Shown piece after piece: positions 35,551-44,220 of a stretch of 64,000 bases of DNA; position 1 is the first letter of the stretch; each line of letters starts with the position of its first letter. The DNA lies in the NCBI RefSeq assembly GCF_004361695.1, contig NZ_SNVW01000002.1, positions 62,001 to 126,000 of the forward strand, in the 5' to 3' direction. The notes beneath the pieces are model-generated. The model was not told the origin of the DNA. It saw only the letters and a list, made by a program, of their open reading frames with translations, and did not search any database. Origin of the DNA: Curtobacterium flaccumfaciens (GTDB taxonomy: Bacteria > Actinomycetota > Actinomycetes > Actinomycetales > Microbacteriaceae). A program made the translations under genes and the position numbers.

Positions 35551-36546
35551 ATGACCGACGTCCCCCAGCCCGCAAAGCGCTCCCGAGCCAAGTCCGTCGT
35601 CCGCGTGGTGGCCCTCGTCGTCGCCCTCGCACTCTGCGTGGCGTTCCTCGTCCCCCGGGCCGGCGACATCGCCGACGCCTTCAGCCGGCAGAACCCGTGG
35701 ACGCTCGTCGCGGCGCTCGTCGTCGGCGCGGCGGCGACCTACGTGACGTTCCTGTCCTGGCGCGCGCTGATGGCCGGCGCCGGGCACCACATCCCGCTCG
35801 CCGCGGCCCAGCGGGTGTTCTTCCTGTCGCAGATCGGCAAGTACATCCCCGGGTCGGTGTGGCCGATCGTGGCCCAGGCCGACCTCGGCCGCGAGCACAA
35901 GGTGCCGCCGGCGCGCAGCGTGGCCGTCGGCATGCTGACGCTCCTCGTCAGCTGCGGCGCCGGCGTGTGCGTGGCCGCCGTCACGATCCCGTTCGTGCAG
36001 CCGGACGCGTTCGCCCGCTACTGGTTCGTCGTCCTCCTCGTCCCGATCGTGCTCGCCGCGCTGCACCCGGCGGTGCTCCGGTTCGGTCTCCGGCTGGCGT
36101 CCAAGGTCACCCGGCGCGACCTCGGCACGATCGACATCCGCCTCGGAGCGGTCGTCCGTGCGTTCGGCTGGGCGGCGCTCGCGTGGCTCGTGTTCGGGCT
36201 GCACATCACCCTCGTCCTCGTCCCGCTCGGCCACGTCGACCTGCGGGTCGTGGTGCTCACCATCGGGGCGTACGCGCTCGCCTGGCTCGTCGGGTTCCTC
36301 GTCTTCTTCCTGCCGGCCGGTCTCGGCGGGCGCGAGGCCGTGCTGACGGCGATGCTCACCGCGGGCGTCCCGCTCGGCGCCTCGGCCGCGGTCAGCGTCG
36401 CCGTGATGTCGCGCGTGCTGCTCACCGTCGTCGACCTGCTGTTCGCCCTCGGTGCCGTCCTCGGCGAGCGTCGACACCGCCGCGCTCGGGCCGCCGCCGG
36501 AGCCGCGTCGCCGGTGCACGCCGACCCCGGAGCGGCTGCGGAGTAG
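35551..36546 (+). CDS. Flippase-like integral membrane protein (LPG synthase TM-region family)
   Basis: A 331-aa protein with about eight hydrophobic segments. The pattern RVFFLSQIGKYIPGSVWPIVAQ and FLPAGLGGREAVLTAML is typical of the UPF0104/lysylphosphatidylglycerol-synthase transmembrane region family, found alone next to glycosyltransferases and often called flippase-like. It lacks the soluble aminoacyl-transferase domain of MprF. The ATG at 35551 or GTG 35545 may start it; AGGTGAG is very close. A role in moving lipid-linked sugars is suggested only by context. Confidence 0.85.
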   Translation: MTDVPQPAKRSRAKSVVRVVALVVALALCVAFLVPRAGDIADAFSRQNPWTLVAALVVGAAATYVTFLSWRALMAGAGHHIPLAAAQRVFFLSQIGKYIPGSVWPIVAQADLGREHKVPPARSVAVGMLTLLVSCGAGVCVAAVTIPFVQPDAFARYWFVVLLVPIVLAALHPAVLRFGLRLASKVTRRDLGTIDIRLGAVVRAFGWAALAWLVFGLHITLVLVPLGHVDLRVVVLTIGAYALAWLVGFLVFFLPAGLGGREAVLTAMLTAGVPLGASAAVSVAVMSRVLLTVVDLLFALGAVLGERRHRRARAAAGAASPVHADPGAAAE

Positions 36547-36656
36547 TCGTCGCCGGCGTCGAGGAGTCGTCGTCGGCGGCGCTGGGGGGCCGTCGTCGGC
36601 GTCGCTCGGGGCCGTCGTCGGCGTCGCTCGGGAGCCGTCGTCGGCGTCGAGGAGTC
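36544..36656. repeat. Imperfect 20-24-bp tandem repeat before the GT4 gene
   Basis: Five imperfect units built on GTCGTCGGCGTCG and separated by CTCGGG or AGGA fill the space between the flippase-like stop and the promoter at 36673. The first unit touches the stop codon of the upstream gene. Confidence 0.75.
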
Positions 36657-36672
36657 GCCCGGCGCGCGCTGG

Positions 36673-36678
36673 TATGGT
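36673..36678 (+). promoter_or_regulatory. -10 box TATGGT for the GT4 gene
   Basis: TATGGT lies 36 nt before ATG 36714. GAGGAG follows 10 nt before the start codon, giving a normal leader with a Shine-Dalgarno site. Confidence 0.5.
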
Positions 36679-36713
36679 CGTGCGACGTCCGCAACACCGA
36701 GGAGCTCCACGAG

Positions 36714-37856
36714 ATGACCACACTCCGCGTGATCGTCGACCAGGTGATCGCCCCCGTCCCGGGTGGCATCGGCCGGTACGCCGAAGAACTCACGCGGGAG
36801 CTCATCGCCACCGCTCCGGCGGGCTGCGACGTCGTCGGCCTGGTGTCCGCCGCTCCCCGCGACCAGACCGACCACCTCCGGAAACTGCTCCCCGGACTCG
36901 CCGACCTCGAACGGCTGGCGCTCCCCCGCCGCGAACTCGCACTCGCCTGGCAGGGCGGCTTCGCCCGCGGTGCCTCGCAGGGCATGGTGCACGCTCCGAG
37001 CGTCCTCGCGCCGCTCGTGAAGCACGACCGCTCGCTCGAGCCCGGCCGACAGACCGTGGTCACCGTCCACGACACCGTGCCGTGGACCCACCCCGAGACG
37101 CTCACCCCGCGCGGCGTGCAGTTCCACCGGGCGATGGTGAAGCGCGCGTACAAGTACGCGGACGCCGTCGTCGTGCCGACCCACGCGGTCGCCGGTGAAC
37201 TGAACGGCGTGCACCCGTTCGGCGACCGGCTCCGGGTGATCGGCGGCGCACCGAGCGGGCGACTGCGGGTGCCCGTCGACGCCGACCTCCGCGCGGAACG
37301 CCTCGGGCTGCCGCCGCGGTACGTGCTCGCCGTGGGCACGCTCGAGCCGCGGAAGGGCCTCGCCCACCTCATCGCCGCGATGGCGCACCCCGACGCACCG
37401 CAGGAGCTCCCACTCGTCATCGCCGGACCCGACGGCTGGGGCGACGTCGACGTGCACAGCGAAGCGGAGCGGGTCGGGCTCGCGCCGGAACGACTCAAGG
37501 TCCTCGGTCGCGTCGAGGACGCCGACCTCGCCGTGGCCTACGATCGCGCGACCGCGTTCGTCTTCCCGAGCCTCGCCGAGGGCTTCGGTCTGCCCGTGAT
37601 CGAGGCGATGAGCCTGGGCACGCCGGTGATCCACTCCGACGACGCCGCGGTGTGCGAGGTCGCTTCGGACGCCGGCGTGGTCGTCGCCCGCAACCCGCGG
37701 GAGTCCTACGCGGAACGACTCGCCCAGGCCGTGTACCAGGTGGCGAACGACCGCCGTCTCGCCGCCCAGCTGGCGATCGCCGGCCCCGACCGCGCCCGGA
37801 TGTTCACCTGGCGGGACTCCGCGTCCGAGACCTGGCAGCTGCACGCGGACCTCTGA
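36714..37856 (+). CDS. GT4 family glycosyltransferase
   Basis: A 380-aa GT-B enzyme with PVPGGIGRYAEELTRELI, VVTVHDTVPWTHPETL, VLAVGTLEPRKGLAHLI and FPSLAEGFGLPVIEAMSLGTPVI. These are the standard GT4 acceptor and donor-site motifs; close relatives include rhamnosyl and mannosyl transferases of wall glycans. ATG 36714 has a GAGGAG site. It is the last glycosyltransferase of the island and is monocistronic. Confidence 0.9.
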   Translation: MTTLRVIVDQVIAPVPGGIGRYAEELTRELIATAPAGCDVVGLVSAAPRDQTDHLRKLLPGLADLERLALPRRELALAWQGGFARGASQGMVHAPSVLAPLVKHDRSLEPGRQTVVTVHDTVPWTHPETLTPRGVQFHRAMVKRAYKYADAVVVPTHAVAGELNGVHPFGDRLRVIGGAPSGRLRVPVDADLRAERLGLPPRYVLAVGTLEPRKGLAHLIAAMAHPDAPQELPLVIAGPDGWGDVDVHSEAERVGLAPERLKVLGRVEDADLAVAYDRATAFVFPSLAEGFGLPVIEAMSLGTPVIHSDDAAVCEVASDAGVVVARNPRESYAERLAQAVYQVANDRRLAAQLAIAGPDRARMFTWRDSASETWQLHADL

Positions 37857-37907
37857 TCCGAACTCGACGGCGTCCAGACCTCGACGGTGCGCCGACCTCG
37901 GGGGCAC

Positions 37908-38027
37908 CGACCTCGGTGTCGCCGATCACGGGGACACCGACCTCGGTGTCGCCGATCACGGGGACACCGACCTCGGTGTCGCCGATCACGGGGTCACGGA
38001 CGTCGGCGTCGCCGATCACGGATCCGT
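37908..38027. repeat. 30-bp tandem repeat (four units)
   Basis: Units at 37908, 37938, 37968 and 37998. The first two are identical, the third differs by one base and the fourth is more diverged. Each contains GTCGCCGATCACGG. The array ends in a perfect 14-bp palindrome, TCACGGATCCGTGA. It fills the 235-bp gap before the lipoprotein gene and has no spacers, so it is not a CRISPR. Confidence 0.93.
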
Positions 38028-38091
38028 GACGATCGGTCGAGCCCACCGTGTCCTCCGTCGTCGGCGCGCGTCCCGCTGCCAAGATCGGGGC

Positions 38092-38772
38092 ATGACGCGT
38101 CGACACCCGCTCACCATCCTGACCGTTCCGCTGGCGCTCGGCGTCGCGACGGCCACCCTGCTGACCGGCTGCTCGGGCGGCGACACCCCGGACCGCACAC
38201 CGTCCGCCACCAGCACCTCGAGCGCCTCGTCGACCCCGACCGCGACCCGGACGGCCGACCCGCTGCCGACGCCGGAGCCGACGACCGCCCCGACGGACGA
38301 CCAGACCGGCTCCGCCGACGACGGCACCGGCCCGGGCACCGGCAACGGCAGCGGCGCCGACGCCCCGGCGAACGTCGACTTCACGAAGATCGCCAAGCAG
38401 GGCGTGGCTGCCGCGGGTGGTGGCACCGTGATCTCGCTCGCCGGCTCGGGCGACTCGTGGACCGTCGTCGTCGCTGGCCCCGACGGGTCGCTCACGCAGT
38501 CGGTCGTGTCGGCGACGCTCGACCGGGTGACGTCCGGCCCGTTCCCCAAGGACTCCGACGCGGGCACGAAGGCCGCGAACGTCGCGCGAGCGGCAGCGCT
38601 CAAGGTGGACGCGACCGCGGCGGCCTCGCGAGCTGCGACCGCAGCCGGGGGCACCGTCACCGGCATCGTGCTGGGTGGGAGCGGTTCGGCACCGACGTGG
38701 TCCGTGTCCGTGTCGGTCGGCGGGGCTGCCAAGACCGTCACCGTGAACGGGGTCAGCGGCGCGACGAGCTGA
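38092..38772 (+). CDS. Secreted lipoprotein, function unknown
   Basis: A 226-aa protein with a type II signal peptide: MTRRHPLTILTVPLALG, then the lipobox LLTGC with the lipidated Cys at about residue 27. A Thr/Ser/Pro-rich linker of about 60 residues follows, then a C-terminal domain (about 95-226) with VVAGPDGSLTQSVVSATLDRV and a repeated GGTVTGI pattern that faintly recalls PepSY-type folds. ATG 38092 has CAAGAT 6 nt upstream, the same box-and-spacing as at 6472. It is convergent with purE. Confidence 0.87.
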   Translation: MTRRHPLTILTVPLALGVATATLLTGCSGGDTPDRTPSATSTSSASSTPTATRTADPLPTPEPTTAPTDDQTGSADDGTGPGTGNGSGADAPANVDFTKIAKQGVAAAGGGTVISLAGSGDSWTVVVAGPDGSLTQSVVSATLDRVTSGPFPKDSDAGTKAANVARAAALKVDATAAASRAATAAGGTVTGIVLGGSGSAPTWSVSVSVGGAAKTVTVNGVSGATS

Positions 38773-38780
38773 CGCTCGAC

Positions 38781-39293
38781 TCAGAGCGCGTCGCGGAGTC
38801 GCGCAGCCTTCTCCTCGACGATCCGCTCGAGGTCCTCGGCGTGCTGCTGCAGCCGCGCGGAGACCGCCGCGTCCGTCGACCCGATGATCCGTGCCGCGAG
38901 GAGTCCGGCGTTCGCGGCCCCGTTGATCGCCATCGTCGCGACGGGGATGCCGGCCGGCATCTGCACGATGGAGAGCAGCGAGTCGAGCCCGTCCAGGCGC
39001 GCGAGCTGTACGGGCACGCCGATCACGGGGAGCGTCGTCATCGATGCGACCATCCCGGGCAGGTGCGCCGCTCCCCCGGCACCGGCGATCACGACCCGGA
39101 TGCCGCGTGCCGCTGCACCGCGCGCGAAACGGGTCATCTTGTCCGGGGTCCGGTGCGCTGACACGACGTCCGCCTCGAAGGCGATGCCGAGTTCCGTCAG
39201 GGTGTCCGCGGCGGCCCGCATGGTCGGCCAGTCCGAGTCGGAGCCCATGATGATCGAGACGAGCGGCTGGGCGGGGGCTGCGGTGTCGGTCAC
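38781..39293 (-). CDS. purE: N5-carboxyaminoimidazole ribonucleotide mutase
   Basis: A 170-aa class I PurE of purine synthesis. It shows [23 protein letters not shown] and [14 protein letters not shown], the substrate-binding signature. GTG 39293 has TAGGCT 6 nt upstream. It normally follows purK; here a GH6 gene separates the two. Confidence 0.97.
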   Translation of the reverse strand: MTDTAAPAQPLVSIIMGSDSDWPTMRAAADTLTELGIAFEADVVSAHRTPDKMTRFARGAAARGIRVVIAGAGGAAHLPGMVASMTTLPVIGVPVQLARLDGLDSLLSIVQMPAGIPVATMAINGAANAGLLAARIIGSTDAAVSARLQQHAEDLERIVEEKAARLRDAL

Positions 39294-39324
39294 GGCACGA
39301 GCCTACTGGAGGCACCGACGGCCC

Positions 39325-39396
39325 CACGGGGACGCGTCAGCGCACGGGGACGCGTCAGCGCACGGGGACGCGTCAGCGCACGGGGACGCGTCAGCG
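39325..39396. repeat. 18-bp tandem repeat carrying copies of the GH6 stop codon
   Basis: Four perfect units of CACGGGGACGCGTCAGCG begin at 39325, 39343, 39361 and 39379, with a fifth, partial unit inside the gene. Read on the minus strand, each unit contains a TGA within the same local context as the GH6 stop at 39393-39391, so the 3' end of the gene has been amplified. Confidence 0.93.
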
Positions 39397-40761
39397 CACG
39401 GCGACGGTCGTGCAGCCCAGTGCCCGGTCGCCACCAGCCCCGATGCCGAGCGCGGTGAGGCACACCGAACGCTTCCCGCTCGCGGCGGCCACCGTGACCT
39501 CGTACCCGTGGTTCTTCCCGACCCCGTGCACCCGGTCGACGTCCGGCCGTGCGACGCTCGCGGGCCACGACCCGACGGTCTTGCCGTCCACCGTCATCCG
39601 CACGGTCACCGGCTTCGTGGTGTCGTCACGGTCGAACGCCCACCCGCGGACGCTGAGGCGCCGCTTCGCGGTCGAGGTCGCCGAGTCCCGCTTCGCCACC
39701 GGCGCCACCGACGGTGCGCGGGGTGCGGTTGCGGGTGCGGCCTGCGCGGCCGGGGTGCCGAGACGGGCGTTCGCGACGAGGCCCTGCGCAGCCGCCGACC
39801 ACCACTTGCCGGCAGCCGGGCCGCCGTTGCAGAGTCCGTCGCTCGCGCCGGGCGTCTTCACCCAGAGCAGTGCGTCGAGCGCGGTGCCGTCGGACACGAC
39901 GCGCGGCGTCGTCCCGAGTCCCGCACCCGGACCGTTGCACCAGGTCCCGCGCCAGCCCTGCCCGTTCCGTGAGGTGTCGATGACGTAGTGCGAGCCGCCG
40001 GTGAGCGCGGAGACCTTCTCGGCGTAGGCCTGCTCCTGCGCGGTCGGGTAGTAGTTCGCGACGTTCGTGAAGAACCCGCGTGCCTGCTGCACGCCGGCAC
40101 TCTGCAACCGCGACGCCATGACCACCGGCTGGACCCAGTTCGAGTTCCCGGCGTCGAGGTAGGCGGGGACGCCCGCCGCGGTGAGGGCGGCGACCTCGCG
40201 GGAGAGGATCCGGAAGCGCTGCTGCCCGAGCGACGCGTCGCACGCGCTGTTGCTCAGCATCGCGAGCGAGTCCGGTTCGACGACGACCGCGGCGCGGTGT
40301 CCGGCGAGGCGGGACACGACCTGGTCCACCCACGCGGTGTAGGTGGCCTCGTCGAAGCCGCCCGCGGAGTGCCCGCCGCAGTCACGGTCGGGGATCGCGT
40401 ACGTGACGAAGACCGCGGTCGTGCCGGCCCGGTCGGCCGCCGTGACCGCCGTGTCGATCGTCCGTGTGAGGGTCGCACCCTGCGTCCAGTCGCCGAGCCA
40501 GGTCGCGACGGGGTACTGGGCGATGACCTTCGCCGCGGCAGCGCCGGCGGGATCGGTCGTGGCGAGCGCGGAGACCTGCTTCGCCGCCTCGCTCGTGTCC
40601 GACCGGTACGGCCCCTTCCCGTACAGCGTCGCGGACGAGGCCGCCCGCATCGACGCGGCCGTGGTCGCCGCCGACGCGGCGACCGGCGTCAGCGCCCCCG
40701 CGGCGAACGCGACGAGCGCGCTGAGCGCTCCGGACACGGCGAGCACACGGACGCGGCGCAT
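39391..40761 (-). CDS. Secreted glycoside hydrolase family 6 enzyme with C-terminal repeat module
   Basis: A 456-aa exported enzyme. The signal peptide is MRRVRVLAVSGALSALVAF. The GH6 domain (about 40-340) has DRDCGGHSAGG, VVVEPDSLAML with the predicted acid Asp at about 164, SHYVIDTSRNGQG, and LWVKTPGASDGLC, all family landmarks for endoglucanases or cellobiohydrolases cutting beta-1,4-glucan. After an Ala/Pro linker, the last ~95 residues form a module also repeated in the 11938-14019 protein (GWAFDRDD, NHGYEVTV, SVCLTALGIG, LGCTTVAVR). ATG 40761 follows AGGAG. A plant-associated lifestyle would fit. Confidence 0.92.
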   Translation of the reverse strand: MRRVRVLAVSGALSALVAFAAGALTPVAASAATTAASMRAASSATLYGKGPYRSDTSEAAKQVSALATTDPAGAAAAKVIAQYPVATWLGDWTQGATLTRTIDTAVTAADRAGTTAVFVTYAIPDRDCGGHSAGGFDEATYTAWVDQVVSRLAGHRAAVVVEPDSLAMLSNSACDASLGQQRFRILSREVAALTAAGVPAYLDAGNSNWVQPVVMASRLQSAGVQQARGFFTNVANYYPTAQEQAYAEKVSALTGGSHYVIDTSRNGQGWRGTWCNGPGAGLGTTPRVVSDGTALDALLWVKTPGASDGLCNGGPAAGKWWSAAAQGLVANARLGTPAAQAAPATAPRAPSVAPVAKRDSATSTAKRRLSVRGWAFDRDDTTKPVTVRMTVDGKTVGSWPASVARPDVDRVHGVGKNHGYEVTVAAASGKRSVCLTALGIGAGGDRALGCTTVAVR

Positions 40762-40859
40762 GACGGACTCCTGTGGATTGGTCGACCCCTGACCGCTCCA
40801 TGGGAGCACGCGCCCCGGGCACCCGTACACACGCCAGATCGGGTGCCACCCGACCGGGT

Positions 40860-40877
40860 GTCCGCTGTTCTGCGGAC
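40860..40877 (-). terminator. Short hairpin downstream of purK
   Basis: GTCCGC and GCGGAC enclose a 6-nt loop 26 nt after the purK stop. It has no T-tract and is weaker than the other hairpins. The 141-bp gap otherwise shows only the GH6 Shine-Dalgarno and no convincing GH6 promoter. Confidence 0.4.
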
Positions 40878-40902
40878 CGCTTCAGGCCCGTTCGGACCGG
40901 CC

Positions 40903-42039
40903 TCAGTCGTCGAAGTGCGCAGCCGCCGAACGCGCGCGGTACGTCACGTCGTCGACGTCGTCACCGATCACGGTCACGTGCCCGATCTTCCGCCCCGGCC
41001 GCGGCGCCTTGCCGTAGAAGTGGTACTTCGCCTCGGGGAAGGCCTCGAGCGCTGCCGGGTACCGCGCGGCGAGGTCGCCGTCGGCCGGACCACCGAGCAC
41101 GTTGATCATCACGGCGGACGGCGCGTGCATGCCGGTCGCGCCGAGCGGCAGGTCGAGGACGGCGCGGAGGTGCTGTTCGAACTGGCTCGTCGTCGCGCCG
41201 TCGATCGACCAGTGCCCCGTGTTGTGCGGACGCATGGCCAGCTCGTTGATGAGGATCCGCTCGTCGTCGGTCTGGAAGAGCTCGACCGCGAGCACGCCCG
41301 TGACGCCGAGCTCGGTCGCGATCCGGACGGCGATGTCCTCGGCCAGGTCGGCGAGTCGTCCGGCGCTGTCCCGCGCCGGGGCGAACACCTCGGCGCAGAC
41401 ACCGTCGCGCTGCACGGTCTCGACGATCGGCCAGGCGACGACCTCGCCCGAGGGCCGACGGGCGACGGACTGCGCGAGCTCACGGGTGAACGGCACGAGC
41501 TCTTCGACGAGCAGGGCCTGCCCACCGCCGGCCTCGGCGACCGCGATGAACCAGTCGGAGACGTCCGCCGGGTCGGTGACGACGCGGACGCCCTTGCCGT
41601 CGTACCCGCCGCGCGCGGTCTTCACGACGGCACGGCCGCCGTGGTCGTCGAGGAACGCCTGCAGCTCGTCGGGATCCTGCACGGCGGCCCAGTCCGGCAC
41701 CGGCAGGCCGAGCTCGGACAGGCGCTGACGCATGGTGATCTTGTCCTGCGCGACGGCGAGCGCATCGGGCCCGGGACGCACCGCGACGCCGGCGTCCACG
41801 AGGGCGCGGAGGACGTCCTGCGGGACGTGTTCGTGGTCGAAGGTGACGACGTCGACGTCGCGCGCGAAGGCGAGGACGGTGTCGAGGTCGTGGTAGTCCC
41901 CTTCGGCGGTGGCGGCGATCGCTGCGGACATGCCCGGCCCCTCGGCGAGCACCCGGATGTCGATCCCGAGCTCCACCGCGGCGGGCACCATCATCCGTGC
42001 CAGCTGTCCTCCACCGATGACCCCGACGCGCAACGCCAT
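40903..42039 (-). CDS. purK: 5-(carboxyamino)imidazole ribonucleotide synthase
   Basis: A 378-aa ATP-grasp enzyme of purine synthesis that works just before PurE. It has VGVIGGGQLARMM, VVKTARGGYDGKGV, and INELAMRPHNTGHWSID, the PurK signature. ATG 42039 (MALRVGVIGGG) is chosen over the upstream start at 42066 by conservation and a GGAAGG site 9 nt before it. Confidence 0.97.
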   Translation of the reverse strand: MALRVGVIGGGQLARMMVPAAVELGIDIRVLAEGPGMSAAIAATAEGDYHDLDTVLAFARDVDVVTFDHEHVPQDVLRALVDAGVAVRPGPDALAVAQDKITMRQRLSELGLPVPDWAAVQDPDELQAFLDDHGGRAVVKTARGGYDGKGVRVVTDPADVSDWFIAVAEAGGGQALLVEELVPFTRELAQSVARRPSGEVVAWPIVETVQRDGVCAEVFAPARDSAGRLADLAEDIAVRIATELGVTGVLAVELFQTDDERILINELAMRPHNTGHWSIDGATTSQFEQHLRAVLDLPLGATGMHAPSAVMINVLGGPADGDLAARYPAALEAFPEAKYHFYGKAPRPGRKIGHVTVIGDDVDDVTYRARSAAAHFDD

Positions 42040-42088
42040 GCTGTGTGTTCCTTCCGTCGTTCTCACCGTGCCGGGAGAGCGCCCTGTC

Positions 42089-42094
42089 TACAAT
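42089..42094 (+). promoter_or_regulatory. -10 box TACAAT upstream of the GtrA gene
   Basis: TACAAT is a near-consensus -10, 84 nt before GTG 42179, in the divergent spacer with purK. GGAG lies 5 nt before the start codon. Confidence 0.5.
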
Positions 42095-42178
42095 CGCTAC
42101 TCGGGTCGCACCGTCCGTGCGACCGCTCGAGACGTGCACTGCACGACCAGCGACAACTCTACGGACCCTGGAGAACCC

Positions 42179-42670
42179 GTGCGGCGACTGATAGCCCAAC
42201 TGGCACGCTTCGGCGTGGTCGGTGCCGTCGGCTTCGTCGTCGACACCGCGATCTTCAACGTGCTGCGCGCGACCGTCCTGAACCCGGACGACGTCCACTC
42301 CGGCCCGTTCTGGGCGAAGGTGGTCTCGACCGTGGCCGCGATCTTCGTCAACTGGATGGGGAACCGGTACTGGACCTTCCGTGACCAGCGCCGCTCCGTG
42401 GCGGCGCGCGAGGGCGTGGAGTTCGTCATCGTCTCCCTCGGCGGCATGGTCATCTCGCTCGGCTGCCTCGCCGTCTCCCACTACGTGCTCGGGTTCACCT
42501 CGGCACTCGCGGACAACGTCTCCGGCAACGTGATCGGGCTCCTGCTCGGCACCGCGTTCCGCTTCTGGCTCTACAAGGTGTGGGTGTACCACCCCGAGCG
42601 CACGGACCGGCCGACGAACGAGGCCGAGCCGACCGGCACCGACGGGGAACGGGTCTCCTCCGGGGTGTGA
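42179..42670 (+). CDS. GtrA family membrane protein
   Basis: A 163-aa protein with four hydrophobic helices: RFGVVGAVGFVVDTAIFNVL, then FWAKVVSTVAAIFVNWMGNRYWTF shown here in part as NWMGNRYWTF, and FRFWLYKVWVYH at the end. GtrA-type proteins are proposed to flip polyprenyl-phosphate sugars or assist arabinan or teichoic acid glycosylation. GTG 42179 follows CTGGAG. It is convergent with ugd and separated from it by a strong hairpin. Confidence 0.93.
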   Translation: MRRLIAQLARFGVVGAVGFVVDTAIFNVLRATVLNPDDVHSGPFWAKVVSTVAAIFVNWMGNRYWTFRDQRRSVAAREGVEFVIVSLGGMVISLGCLAVSHYVLGFTSALADNVSGNVIGLLLGTAFRFWLYKVWVYHPERTDRPTNEAEPTGTDGERVSSGV

Positions 42671-42718
42671 CCCGCTCGGCTCAGCGGTGCGGCCCGCTCG
42701 GCGGCGCTGGCCCCCTTC

Positions 42719-42752
42719 GGCGCCGTCGTCGTCGCCGAACGACGACGGCGCC
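42719..42752. terminator. Hairpin between gtrA-like gene and ugd (bidirectional)
   Basis: A perfect 14-bp stem (42719-42732 and 42739-42752) with loop CGCCGA, between two convergent stop codons. There is no T-tract. Confidence 0.75.
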
Positions 42753-42808
42753 GACGCCGTGCCGGAGCACGTCGTCGGCGCCGTCGGGGAACGCCGGTCG
42801 CCGGGTGG

Positions 42809-44116
42809 CTAGCGGCCCATGCCGCGGAGGCGGAAGCCGGCAGCGGTCCACGCGTCGCGGTCGAGGCAGTTCCGGCCGTCGATGACGACCGCGCTGGACA
42901 CGAGGGACGCGGCGTGCACCGGGTCGAGCTCGCGGAACGCGTTCCACTCGGTGAGCACGAGCACCAGGTCGGCGCCGCGGAGCGCGTCGTCGGCGGTCTC
43001 GACGTAGTCCAGCTCGGGGTGGATCCGACGCGCGGTGACGATCGCCTCGGGGTCGTAGGCGGCGACCGATGCGCCGAGGTCGTGCAGTCGCGCCGCGATG
43101 TCGAGCGCGGGCGAGTCGCGGACGTCGTCCGAGTTCGGCTTGAAGGCCAGGCCGAGCACGGCGACGCGCTTGCCCTGGACGGCTCCGTCGAGGAGCTCCT
43201 GCGCGAGCTCGACGACGTACGCGCGACGACGCAGGTTGGTGGCGTCGACGTCGGCGAGGAACGCCAGCGACTCCCCCACCCCGAGCTCGTTCGCCCGCGC
43301 CTGGAACGCGCGGATGTCCTTCGGCAGGCAGCCGCCGCCGAAGCCGAGGCCCGCGTTGAGGAACTTCCGGCCGATGCGGGCGTCGTGGCCGATGGCGTCG
43401 GCGAGCGCCGTGACGTCGGCGCCGGTGACCTCGGCGATCTCGGCCATCGAGTTGATGAACGAGATCTTCGTCGCGAGGAACGCGTTCGCGCTGATCTTGA
43501 CGAGCTCGGCCGTGGGGAGGTTCACGACGAGTCGGGGCGTGCCGCTGGCGAGTGCCTCGGCGTAGACCTCGTCGAGGGTGTCCACGGCGCGCTGGCCGGT
43601 CTCGCCGTCCGGGACGCCGTACACGAAGCGGTCCGGGGAGATCGTGTCCTGCACCGCGAAGCCCTCGCGGAGGAACTCCGGGTTCCAGACGAGCGACGCG
43701 CCGGGCACGGCGGCCTCGACCTCGGCGGCGAGCCGAGCGGCGGTCCCCACCGGCACCGTCGACTTGCCGACGACGAACTCGCCCGCGGACAGGTGCGGGG
43801 TGAGCGCGGCGACGGCGGCGTCGACGTAGGTGAGGTCCGCGGCGCCGGTCGGGCCCTGCGGGGTGCCGACGGCGAGGAAGTGCACGCGCGCGCCGGCGAC
43901 CTCGGCCATGTCGGTCGTGAACCGGATGCGTCCGGACGCGAGCGCCTCGGACAGGATCTCGGGGAGACCCGGCTCGAAGAACGGGGCCTCGCCCGCCGCG
44001 AGCCGCTCGATCTTGACCGGGTCCACGTCGACGGCGACGACGTCGTGCCCGAGCTTGGCCATGGATGCGGCGTGCACGGCACCGAGGTACCCGCAGCCGA
44101 TGACAGAGATTCGCAC
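42809..44116 (-). CDS. ugd: UDP-glucose 6-dehydrogenase
   Basis: A 435-aa NAD enzyme making UDP-glucuronate for surface glycans. It shows ISVIGCGYLGAVHAA, FLAVGTPQG, WNPEFLREGFAV, and the catalytic Cys in GFGGGCLPKDIRAF. GTG 44116 has TAGCGT 6 nt upstream, so it is probably leaderless. It lies alone at the edge of the polysaccharide region. Confidence 0.96.
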   Translation of the reverse strand: MRISVIGCGYLGAVHAASMAKLGHDVVAVDVDPVKIERLAAGEAPFFEPGLPEILSEALASGRIRFTTDMAEVAGARVHFLAVGTPQGPTGAADLTYVDAAVAALTPHLSAGEFVVGKSTVPVGTAARLAAEVEAAVPGASLVWNPEFLREGFAVQDTISPDRFVYGVPDGETGQRAVDTLDEVYAEALASGTPRLVVNLPTAELVKISANAFLATKISFINSMAEIAEVTGADVTALADAIGHDARIGRKFLNAGLGFGGGCLPKDIRAFQARANELGVGESLAFLADVDATNLRRRAYVVELAQELLDGAVQGKRVAVLGLAFKPNSDDVRDSPALDIAARLHDLGASVAAYDPEAIVTARRIHPELDYVETADDALRGADLVLVLTEWNAFRELDPVHAASLVSSAVVIDGRNCLDRDAWTAAGFRLRGMGR

Positions 44117-44220
44117 GGGAAGACGCTACCGGGTTCTCGTCGGACTTCCACCGAGTGTGCTGGGAGCGAGCCCGCGGGGAGCGAGTGCGCTGGGCCGACG
44201 CGCCGGAGCGGGACACGGGG

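Noticed and set aside
37908-38027. Possible CRISPR array
   Set aside because: The 30-bp units are directly adjacent with no spacers, and there are no cas genes in the window.
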